NCBI GenBank assembly: GCA_958295665.1 | Contig: OY282560.1 | Location: 308,431,236-308,495,235, forward strand | DNA from: Tipula vernalis | Taxonomy: Eukaryota; Arthropoda; Insecta; Diptera; Tipulidae | Direction: 5' to 3' | Length of the DNA: 64,000 nucleotides | In this document: piece after piece, positions 12,701-26,832 of the stretch | Layout of the letters: every line of letters begins with the position of its first letter | Position numbering within the stretch: position 1 is the stretch's first letter | Notes under the pieces: model-generated | Databases searched by the model: none | What the model was told of the DNA's origin: nothing | What the model saw: only the letters and a program-made list of their open reading frames with translations | Position numbers and translations under genes: made by a program

Positions 12701-15700
12701 GGCTGATATATACATCTTACTACCCCATTAGGGAAACCGATGAGAACGACCTATAACCCTGTTTAGTATTACGTCAAATTCGACACCCCTACCAAATATA
12801 TGGAGTTTTGCAAAAAAATGCAAATTTCATTATGCAAAATCCATGATAAAATTCTACAAATCACTGATTAGTTGGCTGATATATACATCTTACTACCTCA
12901 TTAGGGAAACCGATGAGAACGACCTATAACCCTGTTTAGTATTACGTCAAATTCGACACCCCTACCAAATATACGGAGTTTTTGCAGAAAAATGCAAATT
13001 TCAATACGCAAAATCCATGATAAAATTCTACAAATCGCTGATAAGTTGGCTGATATATACATCTTACTACCCCATTAGGGAAACCAATGAGAACGACCAA
13101 TAACCCTTTTTAGTATTACGTCAAATTCGACACCCCTACCAAATATACGGAGTTTTTGCAGAAAAATGCAAATTTCAATATGCAAAATCCATGATAAAAT
13201 TCTACAAATCACTGATAAGTTGGCTGATATATACATCTTACTACCCCATTAGGGAAACCGATGAGAACGACCTATAACCCTGTTTAGTATTACGTCAAGT
13301 TCGACACCCCTACCAAATATACGGAGTTTTTTGCAGAAAAATGCAAATTTCAATACGCAAAATCCATGATAAAATTCTACAAATCGCTGATAAGTTGGCT
13401 GATATATACATCTTACTACCCCATTAGGGAAACCGATGAGAACGACCTATAACCCTGTTTAGTATTACGTCAAATTCGACACCTCTACCAAATATATGGA
13501 GTTTTTGCAGAAAAATGCAAATTTCAATATGCAAAATCCATGATAAAATTCTACAAATCGCTGATAAGTTGGCTGATATATACATCTTACTACCCCATTA
13601 GGGAAACCAATGAGAACGACCTATAACCCTGTTTAGTATTACGTCAAATTCGACACCCCTACCAAATATACGGAGTTTTTGCAGAAAAATTCAAATTTCA
13701 ATACGCAAAATCCATGATAAAATTCTACAAATCACTGATAAGTTGGCTGATATATACATCTTACTACCCCATTAGGGAAACCGATGAGAACGACCTATAA
13801 CCCTGTTTAGTATTACGTCAAGTTCGACACCCCTACCAAATATACGGAGTTTTTTGCAGAAAAATTCAAATTTCAATACGCAAAATCCATGATAAAATTC
13901 TACAAATCGCTGATAAGTTGGCTGATATATACATCTTACTACCCCATTAGGGAAACCAATGAGAACGACCAATAACAGTGTTTAGTATTACGTCAAATTC
14001 GACACCCCTACCAAATATACGGAGTTTTTGCAGAAAAAAGCAAATTTCAATATGCAAAATCCATGATAAAGTTCTACAAATCACTGATAAGTTGGCTGAT
14101 ATATACATCTTACTACCCCATTAGGGAAACCGATGAGAACGACCTATAACCCTGTTTAGTATTACGTCAAGTTCGACACCCCTACCAAATATACGGAGTT
14201 TTTTGAAGAAAAATGCAAATTTCAATACGCAAAATCCATGATAAAATTCTACAAATCGCTGATAAGTTGGCTGATATATACATCTTACTACCCCATTAGG
14301 GAAACCGATGAGAACGACCTATAACCCTGTTTAGTATTACGTCAAATTCGACACCCCTACCAAATATATGGAGTTTTGCAAAAAAATGCAAATTTCATTA
14401 TGCAAAATCCATGATAAAATTCTACAAATCACTGATTAGTTGGCTGATATATACATCTTACTACCTCATTAGGGAAACCGATGAGAACGACCTATAACCC
14501 TGTTTAGTATTACGTCAAATTCGACACCCCTACCAAATATACGGAGTTTTTGCAGAAAAATGCAAATTTCAATACGCAAAATCCATGATAAAATTCTACA
14601 AATCGCTGATAAGTTGGCTGATATATACATCTTACTACCCCATTAGGGAAACCAATGAGAACGACCAATAACCCTTTTTAGTATTACGTCAAATTCGACA
14701 CCCCTACCAAATATACGGAGTTTTTGCAGAAAAATGCAAATTTCAATATGCAAAATCCATGATAAAATTCTACAAATCACTGATAAGTTGGCTGATATAT
14801 ACATCTTACTACCCCATTAGGGAAACCGATGAGAACGACCTATAACCCTGTTTAGTATTACGTCAAGTTCGACACCCCTACCAAATATACGGAGTTTTTT
14901 GCAGAAAAATGCAAATTTCAATACGCAAAATCCATGATAAAATTCTACAAATCGCTGATAAGTTGGCTGATATATACATCTTACTACCCCATTAGGGAAA
15001 CCGATGAGAACGACCTATAACCCTGTTTAGTATTACGTCAAATTCGACACCCCTACCAAATATATGGAGTTTTTGCAGAAAAATGCAAATTTCAATATGC
15101 AAAATCCATGATAAAATTCTACAAATCGCTGATAAGTTGGCTGATATATACATCTTACTACCCCATTAGGGAAACCAATGAGAACGACCTATAACCCTGT
15201 TTAGTATTACGTCAAATTCGACACCCCTACCAAATATACGGAGTTTTTGCAGAAAAATTCAAATTTCAATACGCAAAATCCATGATAAAATTCTACAAAT
15301 CACTGATAAGTTGGCTGATATATACATCTTACTACCCCATTAGGGAAACCGATGAGAACGACCTATAACCCTGTTTAGTATTACGTCAAGTTCGACACCC
15401 CTACCAAATATACGGAGTTTTTTGCAGAAAAATGCAAATTTCAATACGCAAAATCCATGATAAAATTCTACAAATCGCTGATAAGTTGGCTGATATATAC
15501 ATCTTACTACCCCATTAGGGAAACCGATGAGAACGACCTATAACCCTGTTTAGTATTACGTCAAATTCGACACCCCTACCAAATATATGGAGTTTTGCAA
15601 AAAAATGCAAATTTCATTATGCAAAATCCATGATAAAATTCTACAAATCACTGATAAGTTGGCTGATATATACATCTTACTACCTCATTAGGGAAACCGA

Positions 15701-18700
15701 TGAGAACGACCTATAACCCTGTTTAGTATTTCGTCAAATTCGACACCCCTACCAAATATACGGACTTTTTTGCAAAAAAATGCAAATTTCAATACGCAAA
15801 ATCCATGATAAAATTCTACAAATCACTGATTAGTTGGCTGATATATACATCTTACTACCCCATTAGGGAAACCGATGAGAACGACCTATAACCCTGTTTA
15901 GTATTACGTCAAATTCGACACCCCTACCAAATATACGGAGTTTTTGCAGAAAAATTCAAATTTCAATACGCAAAATCCATGATAAAATTCTACAAATCGC
16001 TGATAAGTTGGCTGATATATACATCTTACTACCCCATTAGGGAAACCAATGAGAACGACCTATAACCCTGTTTAGTATTACGTCAAGTTCGACACCCCTA
16101 CCAAATATACGGAGTTTTTTGAAGAAAAATGCAAATTTCAATACGCAAAATCCATGATAAAATTCTACAAATCGCTGATAAGTTGGCTGATATATACATC
16201 TTACTACCCCATTAGGGAAACCGATGAGAACGACCTATAACCCTGTTTAGTATTACGTCAAATTCGACACCCCTACCAAATATATGGAGTTTTGCAAAAA
16301 AATGCAAATTTCATTATGCAAAATCCATGATAAAATTCTACAAATCACTGATTAGTTGGCTGATATATACATCTTACTATCTCATTAGGGAAACCGATGA
16401 GAACGACCTATAACCCTGTTTAGTATTACGTCAAATTCGACACCCCTACCAAATATACGGAGTTTTTGCAGAAAAATGCAAATTTCAATACGCAAAATCC
16501 ATGATAAAATTCTACAAATCGCTGATAAGTTGGCTGATATATACATCTTACTACCCCATTAGGGAAACCAATGAGAACGACCAATAACCCTTTTTAGTAT
16601 TACGTCAAATTCGACACCCCTACCAAATATACGGAGTTTTTGCAGAAAAATGCAAATTTCAATATGCAAAATCCATGATAAAATTCTACAAATCACTGAT
16701 AAGTTGGCTGATATATACATCTTACTACCCCATTAGGGAAACCGATGAGAACGACCTATAACCCTGTTTAGTATTACGTCAAGTTCGACACCCCTACCAA
16801 ATATACGGAGTTTTTTGCAGAAAAATGCAAATTTCAATACGCAAAATCCATGATAAAATTCTACAAATCGCTGATAAGTTGGCTGATATATACATCTTAC
16901 TACCCCATTAGGGAAACCGATGAGAACGACCTATAACCCTGTTTAGTATTACGTCAAATTCGACACCTCTACCAAATATATGGAGTTTTTGCAGAAAAAT
17001 GCAAATTTCAATATGCAAAATCCATGATAAAATTCTACAAATCACTGATAAGTTGGCTGATATATACATCTTACTACCCCATTAGGGAAACCGATGAGAA
17101 CGACCTATAACCCTGTTTAGTATTACGTCAAGTTCGACACCCCTACCAAATATACGGAGTTTTTTGAAGAAAAATGCAAATTTCAATACGCAAAATCCAT
17201 GATAAAATTCTACAAATCGCTGATAAGTTGGCTGATATATACATCTTACTACCCCATTAGGGAAACCGATGAGAACGACCTATAACCCTGTTTAGTATTA
17301 CGTCAAATTCGACACCCCTACCAAATATATGGAGTTTTGCAAAAAAATGCAAATTTCATTATGCAAAATCCATGATAAAATTCTACAAATCACTGATTAG
17401 TTGGCTGATATATACATCTTACTACCTCATTAGGGAAACCGATGAGAACGACCTATAACCCTGTTTAGTATTACGTCAAATTCGACACCCCTACCAAATA
17501 TACGGAGTTTTTGCAGAAAAATGCAAATTTCAATACGCAAAATCCATGATAAAATTCTACAAATCGCTGATAAGTTGGCTGATATATACATCTTACTACC
17601 CCATTAGGGAAACCAATGAGAACGACCAATAACCCTTTTTAGTATTACGTCAAATTCGACACCCCTACCAAATATACGGAGTTTTTGCAGAAAAATGCAA
17701 ATTTCAATATGCAAAATCCATGATAAAATTCTACAAATCACTGATAAGTTGGCTGATATATACATCTTACTACCCCATTAGGGAAACCGATGAGAACGAC
17801 CTATAACCCTGTTTAGTATTACGTCAAGTTCGACACCCCTACCAAATATACGGAGTTTTTTGCAGAAAAATGCAAATTTCAATACGCAAAATCCATGATA
17901 AAATTCTACAAATCGCTGATAAGTTGGCTGATATATACATCTTACTACCCCATTAGGGAAACCGATGAGAACGACCTATAACCCTGTTTAGTATTACGTC
18001 AAATTCGACACCTCTACCAAATATATGGAGTTTTTGCAGAAAAATGCAAATTTCAATATGCAAAATCCATGATAAAATTCTACAAATCGCTGATAAGTTG
18101 GCTGATATATACATCTTACTACCCCATTAGGGAAACCAATGAGAACGACCTATAACCCTGTTTAGTATTACGTCAAATTCGACACCCCTACCAAATATAC
18201 GGAGTTTTTGCAGAAAAATTCAAATTTCAATACGCAAAATCCATGATAAAATTCTACAAATCACTGATAAGTTGGCTGATATATACATCTTACTACCCCA
18301 TTAGGGAAACCGATGAGAACGACCTATAACCCTGTTTAGTATTACGTCAAGTTCGACACCCCTACCAAATATACGGAGTTTTTTGCAGAAAAATGCAAAT
18401 TTCAATACGCAAAATCCATGATAAAATTCTACAAATCGCTGATAAGTTGGCTGATATATACATCTTACTACCCCATTAGGGAAACCGATGAGAACGACCT
18501 ATAACCCTGTTTAGTATTACGTCAAATTCGACACCCCTACCAAATATATGGAGTTTTGCAAAAAAATGCAAATTTCATTATGCAAAATCCATGATAAAAT
18601 TCTACAAATCACTGATAAGTTGGCTGATATATACATCTTACTACCTCATTAGGGAAACCGATGAGAACGACCTATAACCCTGTTTAGTATTTCGTCAAAT

Positions 18701-21700
18701 TCGACACCCCTACCAAATATACGGACTTTTTTGCAAAAAAATGCAAATTTCAATACGCAAAATCCATGATAAAATTCTACAAATCACTGATTAGTTGGCT
18801 GATATATACATCTTACTACCCCATTAGGGAAACCGATGAGAACGACCTATAACCCTGTTTAGTATTACGTCAAATTCGACACCCCTACCAAATATACGGA
18901 GTTTTTGCAGAAAAATTCAAATTTCAATACGCAAAATCCATGATAAAATTCTACAAATCGCTGATAAGTTGGCTGATATATACATCTTACTACCCCATTA
19001 GGGAAACCAATGAGAACGACCAATAACAGTGTTTAGTATTACGTCAAATTCGACACCCCTACCAAATATATGGAGTTTTGCAAAAAAATGCAAATTTCAA
19101 TATGCAAAATCCATGATAAAATTCTACAAATCACTGATAAGTTGGCTGATATATACATCTTACTACCCCATTAGGGAAACCGATGAGAACGACCTATAAC
19201 CCTGTTTAGTATTTCGTCAAATTCGACACCCCTACCAAATATACGGAGTTTCTGCAGAAAAATGCAAATTTCAATACGCAAAATCCATGATAAAATTCTA
19301 CAAATCGCTGATAAGTTGGCTGATATATACATCTTACTACCGCATTAGGGAAACCGATGAGAACGACCTATAACCCTGTTTAGTATTTCGTCAAATTCGA
19401 CACCCCTACCAAATATACGGAGTTTTTGCAGAAAAATTCAAATTTCAATACGCAAAATCCATGATAAAATTCTACAAATCGCTGATAAGTTGGCTGATAT
19501 ATACATCTTACTACCCCATTAGGGAAACCAATGAGAACGACCAATAACAGTGTTTAGTATTACGTCAAATTCGACACCCCTACCAAATATATGGAGTCTT
19601 GCAAAAAAATGCAAATTTCAATATGCAAAATCCATGATAAAATTCTACAAATCACTGATAAGTTGGCTGATATATACATCTTACTACCCCATTAGGGAAA
19701 CCGATGAGAACGACCTATAACCCTGTTTAGTATTACGTCAAATTCGACACCCCTACCAAATATACGGAGTTTTTTGAAGAAAAATGCAAATTTCAATACG
19801 CAAAATCCATGATAAAATTCTACAAATCGCTGATAAGTTGGCTGATATATACATCTTACTACCCCATTAGGGAAACCGATGAGAACGACCTATAACCCTG
19901 TTTAGTATTACGTCAAATTCGACACCTCTACCAAATATATGGAGTTTTTGCAGAAAAATGCAAATTTCAATATGCAAAATCCATGATAAAATTCTACAAA
20001 TCGCTGATAAGTTGGCTGATATATACATCTTACTACCCCATTAGGGAAACCGATGAGAACGACCTATAACCCTGTTTAGTATTACGTCAAATTCGACACC
20101 CCTACCAAATATATGGAGTTTTGCAATAAAATGCAAATTTCATTATGCAAAATCCATGATAAAATTCTACAAATCACTGATTAGTTGGCTGATATATACA
20201 TCTTACTACCTCATTAGGGAAACCAATGAGAACGACCTATAACCCTGTTTAGTATTACGTCAAATTCGACACCCCTACCAAATATACGGAGTTTTTGCAG
20301 AAAAAATCAAATTTCAATACGCAAAATCCATGATAAAATTCTACAAATCGCTGATAAGTTGGCTGATATATACATCTTACTACCCCATTAGGGAAACCAA
20401 TGAGAACGACCAATAACAGTGTTTAGTATTACGTCAAATTCGACACCCCTACCAAATATACGGAGTTTTTGCAGAAAAATGCAAATTTCAATATGCAAAA
20501 TCCATGATAAAATTCTACAAATCACTGATAAGTTGGCTGATATATACATCTTACTACCCCATTAGGGAAACCGATGAGAACGACCTATAACCCTGTTTAG
20601 TATTACGTCAAGTTCGACACCCCTACCAAATATACGGAGTTTTTTGCAGAAAAATGCAAATTTCAATACGCAAAATCCATGATAAAATTCTACAAATCGC
20701 TGATAAGTTGGCTGATATATACATCTTACTACCCCATTAGGGAAACCGATGAGAACGACCTATAACCCTGTTTAGTATTACGTCAAATTCGACACCCCTA
20801 CCAAATATATGGAGTTTTGCAAAAAAATGCAAATTTCATTATGCAAAATCCATGATAAAATTCTACAAATCACTGATAAGTTGGCTGATATATACATCTT
20901 ACTACCTCATTAGGGAAACCGATGAGAACGACCTATAACCCTGTTTAGTATTTCGTCAAATTCGACACCCCTACCAAATATACGGACTTTTTTGCAAAAA
21001 AAATGCAAATTTCAATACGCAAAATCCATGATAAAATTCTACAAATCACTGATTAGTTGGCTGATATATACATCTTACTACCCCATTAGGGAAACCGATG
21101 AGAACGACCTATAACCCTGTTTAGTATTACGTCAAATTCGACACCCCTACCAAATATACGGAGTTTTTGCAGAAAAATTCAAATTTCAATACGCAAAATC
21201 CATGATAAAATTCTACAAATCGCTGATAAGTTGGCTGATATATACATATTACTACCCCATTAGGGAAACCAATGAGAACGACCTATAACCCTGTTTAGTA
21301 TTACGTCAAATTCGACACCCCTACCAAATATACGGAGTTTTTGCAGAAAAATTCAAATTTCAATACGCAAAATCCATGATAAAATTCTACAAATCGCTGA
21401 TAAGTTGGCTGATATATACATCTTACTACCCCATTAGGGAAACCAATGAGAACGACCAATAACAGTGTTTAGTATTACGTCAAATTCGACACCCCTACCA
21501 AATATATGGAGTTTTGCAAAAAAATGCAAATTTCAATACGCAAAATCCATGATAAAATTCTACAAATCACTGATAAGTTGGCTGATATATACATCTTACT
21601 ACCCCATTAGGGAAACCAATGAGAACGACCAATAACAGTGTTTAGTATTACGTCAAATTCGACACCCCTACCAAATATATGGAGTTTTGCAAAAAAATGC

Positions 21701-24700
21701 AAATTTCAATACGCAAAATCCATGATAAAATTCTACAAATCACTGATAAGTTGGCTGATATATACATCTTACTACCGCATTAGGGAAACCGATGAGAACG
21801 ACCTATAACCCTGTTTAGTATTACGTCAAATTCGACACCCCTACCAAATATACGGAGTTTTTGCAGAAAAATGCAAATTTCAATACGCAAAATCCATGAT
21901 AAAATTCTACAAATCGCTGATAAGTTGGCTGATATATACATCTTACTACCTCATTAGGGAAACCAATGAGAACGACCTATAACCCTGTTTAGTATTACGT
22001 CAAATTCGACACCCCTACCAAATATACGGAGTTTTTGCAGAAAAAATCAAATTTCAATACGCAAAATCCATGATAAAATTCTACAAATCGCTGATAAGTT
22101 GGCTGATATATACATCTTACTACCCCATTAGGGAAACCAATGAGAACGACCAATAACAGTGTTTAGTATTACGTCAAATTCGACACCCCTACCAAATATA
22201 TGGAGTCTTGCAAAAAAATGCAAATTTCAATATGCAAAATCCATGATAAAATTCTACAAATCACTGATAAGTTGGCTGATATATACATCTTACTACCCCA
22301 TTAGGGAAACCGATGAGAACGACCTATAACCCTGTTTAGTATTACGTCAAGTTCGACACCCCTACCAAATATACGGAGTTTTTTGAAGAAAAATGCAAAT
22401 TTCAATACGCAAAATCCATGATAAAATTCTACAAATCGCTGATAAGTTGGCTGATATATACATCTTACTACCCCATTAGGGAAACCGATGAGAACGACCT
22501 ATAACCCTGTTTAGTATTACGTCAAATTCGACACCCCTACCAAATATATGGAGTTTTGCAAAAAAATGCAAATTTCATTATGCAAAATCCATGATAAAAT
22601 TCTACAAATCACTGATAAGTTGGCTGATATATACATCTTACTACCTCATTAGGGAAACCGATGAGAACGACCTATAACCCTGTTTAGTATTTCGTCAAAT
22701 TCGACACCCCTACCAAATATACGGACTTTTTTGCAAAAAAATGCAAATTTCAATACGCAAAATCCATGATAAAATTCTACAAATCACTGATTAGTTGGCT
22801 GATATATACATCTTACTACCCCATTAGGGAAACCGATGAGAACGACCTATAACCCTGTTTAGTATTACGTCAAATTCGACACCCCTACCAAATATACGGA
22901 GTTTTTGCAGAAAAATTCAAATTTCAATACGCAAAATCCATGATAAAATTCTACAAATCGCTGATAAGTTGGCTAATATATACATCTTACTACCCCATTA
23001 GGGAAACCAATGAGAACGACCTATAACCCTGTTTAGTATTACGTCAAATTCGACACCCCTACCAAATATACGGAGTTTTTGCAGAAAAAATCAAATTTCA
23101 ATACGCAAAATCCATGATAAAATTCTACAAATCGCTGATAAGTTGGCTGATATATACATCTTACTACCCCATTAGGGAAACCAATGAGAACGACCAATAA
23201 CAGTGTTTAGTATTACGTCAAATTCGACACCCCTACCAAATATATGGAGTCTTGCAAAAAAATGCAAATTTCAATATGCAAAATCCATGATAAAATTCTA
23301 CAAATCACTGATAAGTTGGCTGATATATACATCTTACTACCCCATTAGGGAAACCGATGAGAACGACCTATAACCCTGTTTAGTATTACGTCAAGTTCGA
23401 CACCCCTACCAAATATACGGACTTTTTTGAAGAAAAATGCAAATTTCAATACGCAAAATCCATGATAAAATTCTACAAATCGCTGATAAGTTGGCTGATA
23501 TATACATCTTACTACCCCATTAGGGAAACCGATGAGAACGACCTATAACCCTGTTTAGTATTACGTCAAATTCGACACCCCTACCAAATATATGGAGTTT
23601 TGCAATAAAATGCAAATTTCATTATGCAAAATCCATGATAAAATTCTACAAATCACTGATTAGTTGGCTGATATATACATCTTACTACCTCAATAGGGAA
23701 ACCAATGAGAACGACCTATAACCCTGTTTAGTATTACGTCAAATTCGACACCCCTACCAAATATACGGAGTTTTTGCAGAAAAAATCAAATTTCAATACG
23801 CAAAATCCATGATAAAATTCTACAAATCGCTGATAAGTTGGCTGATATATACATCTTACTACCCCATTAGGGAAACCAATGAGAACGACCAATAACCCTG
23901 TTTAGTATTACGTCAAATTCGACACCCCTACCAAATATATGGAGTTTTGCAAAAAAATGCAAATTTCAATACGCAAAATCCATGATAAAATTCTACAAAT
24001 CACTGATAAGTTGGCTGATATATACATCTTACTACCCCATTAGGGAAACCAATGAGAACGACCAATAACAGTGTTTAGTATTACGTCAAATTCGACACCC
24101 CTACCAAATATATGGAGTTTTGCAAAAAAATGCAAATTTCAATACGCAAAATCCATGATAAAATTCTACAAATCACTGATAAGTTGGCTGATATATACAT
24201 CTTACTACCGCATTAGGGAAACCGATGAGAACGACCTATAACCCTGTTTAGTATTACGTCAAATTCGACACCCCTACCAAATATACGGAGTTTTTGCAGA
24301 AAAATGCAAATTTCAATACGCAAAATCCATGATAAAATTCTACAAATCGCTGATAAGTTGGCTGATATATACATCTTACTACCCCATTAGGGAAACCAAT
24401 GAGAACGACCTATAACCCTGTTTAGTATTACGTCAAATTCGACACCCCTACCAAATATACGGAGTTTTTGCAGAAAAATTCAAATTTCAATACGCAAAAT
24501 CCATGATAAAATTCTACAAATCGCTGATAAGTTGGCTGATATATACATCTTACTACCCCATTAGGGAAACCAATGAGAACGACCAATAACAGTGTTTAGT
24601 ATTACGTCAAATTCGACACCCCTACCAAATATATGGAGTTTTGCAAAAAAATGCAAATTTTAATACGCAAAATCCATGATAAAATTCTACAAATCACTGA

Positions 24701-26018
24701 TAAGTTGGCTGATATATACATCTTACTACCCCATTAGGGAAACCAATGAGAACGACCAATAACAGTGTTTAGTATTACGTCAAATTCGACACCCCTACCA
24801 AATATATGGAGTTTTGCAAAAAAATGCAAATTTCAATACGCAAAATCCATGATAAAATTCTACAAATCACTGATAAGTTGGCTGATATATACATCTTACT
24901 ACCGCATTAGGGAAACCGATGAGAACGACCTATAACCCTGTTTAGTATTACGTCAAATTCGACACCCCTACCAAATATACGGAGTTTTTGCAGAAAAATG
25001 CAAATTTCAATACGCAAAATCCATGATAAAATTCTACAAATCGCTGATAAGTTGGCTGATATATACATCTTACTACCTCATTAGGGAAACCAATGAGAAC
25101 GACCTATAACCCTGTTTAGTATTACGTCAAATTCGACACCCCTACCAAATATACGGAGTTTTTGCAGAAAAAATCAAATTTCAATACGCAAAATCCATGA
25201 TAAAATTCTACAAATCGCTGATAAGTTGGCTGATATATACATCTTACTACCCCATTAGGGAAACCAATGAGAACGACCAATAACAGTGTTTAGTATTACG
25301 TCAAATTCGACACCCCTACCAAATATACGGAGTTTTTGCAGAAAAAATCAAATTTCAATACGCAAAATCCATGATAAAATTCTACAAATCGCTGATAAGT
25401 TGGCTGATATATACATCTTACTACCCCATTAGGGAAACCGATGAGAACGACCTATAACCCTGTTTAGTATTACGTCAAATTCGACACCCCTACCAAATAT
25501 ACGGAGTTTTTGCAGAAAAATGCAAATTTCAATACGCAAAATCCATGATAAAATTCTACAAATCGCTGATAAGTTGGCTGATATATACATCTTACTACTC
25601 CATTAGGGAAACCGATGAGAACGACCTATAACCCTGTTTAGTATTTCGTCAAATTCGACACCCCTACCAAATATACGGACTTTTTTGCAAAAAAATTCAA
25701 ATTTCAATACGCAAAATCCATGATAAAATTCTACAAATCACTGATAAGTTGGCTGATATATACATCTTACTACCGCATTAGGGAAACCGATGAGAACGAC
25801 CTATAACCCTGTTTAGTATTACGTCAAATTCGACACCCCTACCAAATATACGGAGTTTTTGCAGAAAAATGCAAATTTCAATATGCAAAATCCATGATAA
25901 AATTCTACAAATCACTGATAAGTTGGCTGATATATACATCTTACTACCCCATTAGGGAAACCGATGAGAACGACCTATAACCCTGTTTAGTATTTCGTCA
26001 AATTCGACACCCCTTCCC
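3796..26018. repeat. ~174-bp satellite DNA array, about 128 monomers
   Basis: One AT-rich unit repeats head to tail. A fixed anchor (CACCCCTACC) ends at 4080, 4254, 4429, 4602, 4780 and 4954, giving steps of 173-178 bp. Each monomer contains TAGTATTACGTCAAATTCG, GCAAATTTCAAT, CAAAATCCATGATAAAATTC, AAGTTGGCTGATATATACAT and CATTAGGGAAACC. The first monomer (3796-3930) is strongly diverged and the last is cut at about 26018, the usual decay at array edges. Variants fall at a few fixed positions (ACGG/ATGG; TTTTTGCAGA/TTTTGCAAAA; GATAAG/GATTAG; AACCAATG/AACCGATG). No CENP-B-box-like motif was seen and no conserved ORF exists. Confidence 0.97.
4911..18200. repeat. 4,529-bp higher-order repeat (26-mer), nearly three copies
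   Basis: Rare marker variants recur at exactly 4,529 bp. CCAATAACAG occurs at 4911, 9440 and 13969. TTTCGTCAAA occurs at 6671, 11200 and 15729. CCAATAACCCTTTT occurs at 5607/10136/14665, at 7523/12052/16581 and at 8568/13097/17626. That equals 26 monomers. Copy 3 stays in register to about 18.0-18.2 kb, apart from a local GCAG-to-GAAG switch near 17.16 kb. Sequence from about 18.39 to 19.02 kb instead matches DNA 2,961 bp (17 monomers) upstream. The region to the right is more irregular. Confidence 0.93.
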
Positions 26019-26195
26019 AATATGGAATTAGCAAACTTAAAATCGTATTTCGAAATTTTAAGTTATAATTTTGTAAATAATTTGTATCCAATATATTTAC
26101 ATAAATCACATTTTATTCCTTAATTATACGTTTAATAATTTACTTTTATTAATATAAACATTATTAAAAATATTTATAAATTCAATTCTTAATGC

Positions 26196-26287
26196 AATCG
26201 CCTAAATGTATGCATTTTACTAATCCAATCATGTTTTTTAGTTGGTGTTGTTGTTTTAGAAAAAGTTTAGGATAAAATTCACAGCTG
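26196..26287 (-). repeat. Right terminal repeat of the composite insert
   Basis: On the complement the end reads TGTGAATTTTATCCTAAA inward from about 26284, and the shared inner block ACATTTAGGCGATT lies at 26209-26196. The AT-rich 26019-26195 stretch between this and the satellite holds no gene or repeat that I recognise. Confidence 0.6.
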
Positions 26288-26581
26288 TTGGTTTTCGCTA
26301 TCTTTAAGGCCATCGTGAATTAATTCAACACAAGCAAGGAACCGATGTAGCTGAGACTGATCACCGTTAAACTCGGGGATTATTTTAAGAGCATTGTCAA
26401 TATGGAGAGTCGTCATTTCGAATTCAGATTGGGATTCAAGAATATTATTAGTGATATCAATTTCCTTATTAGGTTTGATGTTAATAGATTCGTCTAAATC
26501 TTCCGAACTGTGAACTGACATAAGAGATTGCAATAACAAGTGCGGTACATAAAACACAATTTTCGATTTATATGAACTCAA
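26288..26581 (-). pseudogene. Ty3/gypsy gag N-terminal part, element A
   Basis: The 100-codon minus-strand ORF ends in a segment typical of a gypsy-type capsid start (IIPEFNGDQSQLHRFLACVE). It then runs out of gag sequence at E-N-Q-Q-L, where the composite insert begins. The left part at 1016 resumes at E-N-Q-N-L with the expected next capsid segment. The methionine in MTTLHIDNAL is a more plausible start than the upstream one. The region 26582-26832 to the right would be its 5' leader or LTR, but I could not define LTR ends there. Confidence 0.7.
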
Positions 26582-26832
26582 AAGTGAAAAGGAATGTTAT
26601 AATTTAAATATAATGCACGATTTGCGATGATAAACCAACATATAGATTAAGAATCACAATGTAAACTAACTCAATAACTTTAGCTATTATCTTGCACGTA
26701 TGAATAATCAATAACGGTTCTCAAATTAATTAATTGTTTTCATCAAAATTTTAATTATAACGAATTGATACGCACACTTTAATGCTATGTGTAAGTTGCT
26801 TACTCTGTTTAAACACAACAGGCAATAGAACT

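Larger units (their letters stand above)
1017..26287. mobile_element. 25.3-kb composite insert with related inverted ends, carrying a satellite array
   Basis: Both ends interrupt a gypsy gag at the same codon region (E-N-Q). The sequence TTGGTTTTC occurs directly outside both ends (1008-1016 and 26288-26296), as a target-site duplication would. Reading inward, the left end starts TGTGAAGTTTATCCTAAA and the right end, on the complement, starts TGTGAATTTTATCCTAAA. A second shared block, ACATTTAGGCGATT, lies at 1173-1186 and, inverted, at 26196-26209. Inside are retroelement fragments, a MITE and the 22-kb satellite. No transposase is visible. A 9-bp duplication would suit a Mutator-like element, but the superfamily is inference. 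Alternatively the two gag halves come from different copies and the end similarity has another origin. Confidence 0.55.

Noticed and set aside
9243..13972. Identical 66-codon ORFs at 9243-9443 and 13772-13972
   Set aside because: They are chance open frames in satellite monomers, duplicated with the 4,529-bp higher-order unit.
3796..26018. CRISPR-like direct repeats
   Set aside because: Head-to-tail monomers without unique spacers, in eukaryotic DNA; this is satellite DNA.
3796..26018. CENP-B box in the satellite
   Set aside because: No match to the TTCG-A-CGGG pattern was seen in the monomer; centromere identity remains untested.
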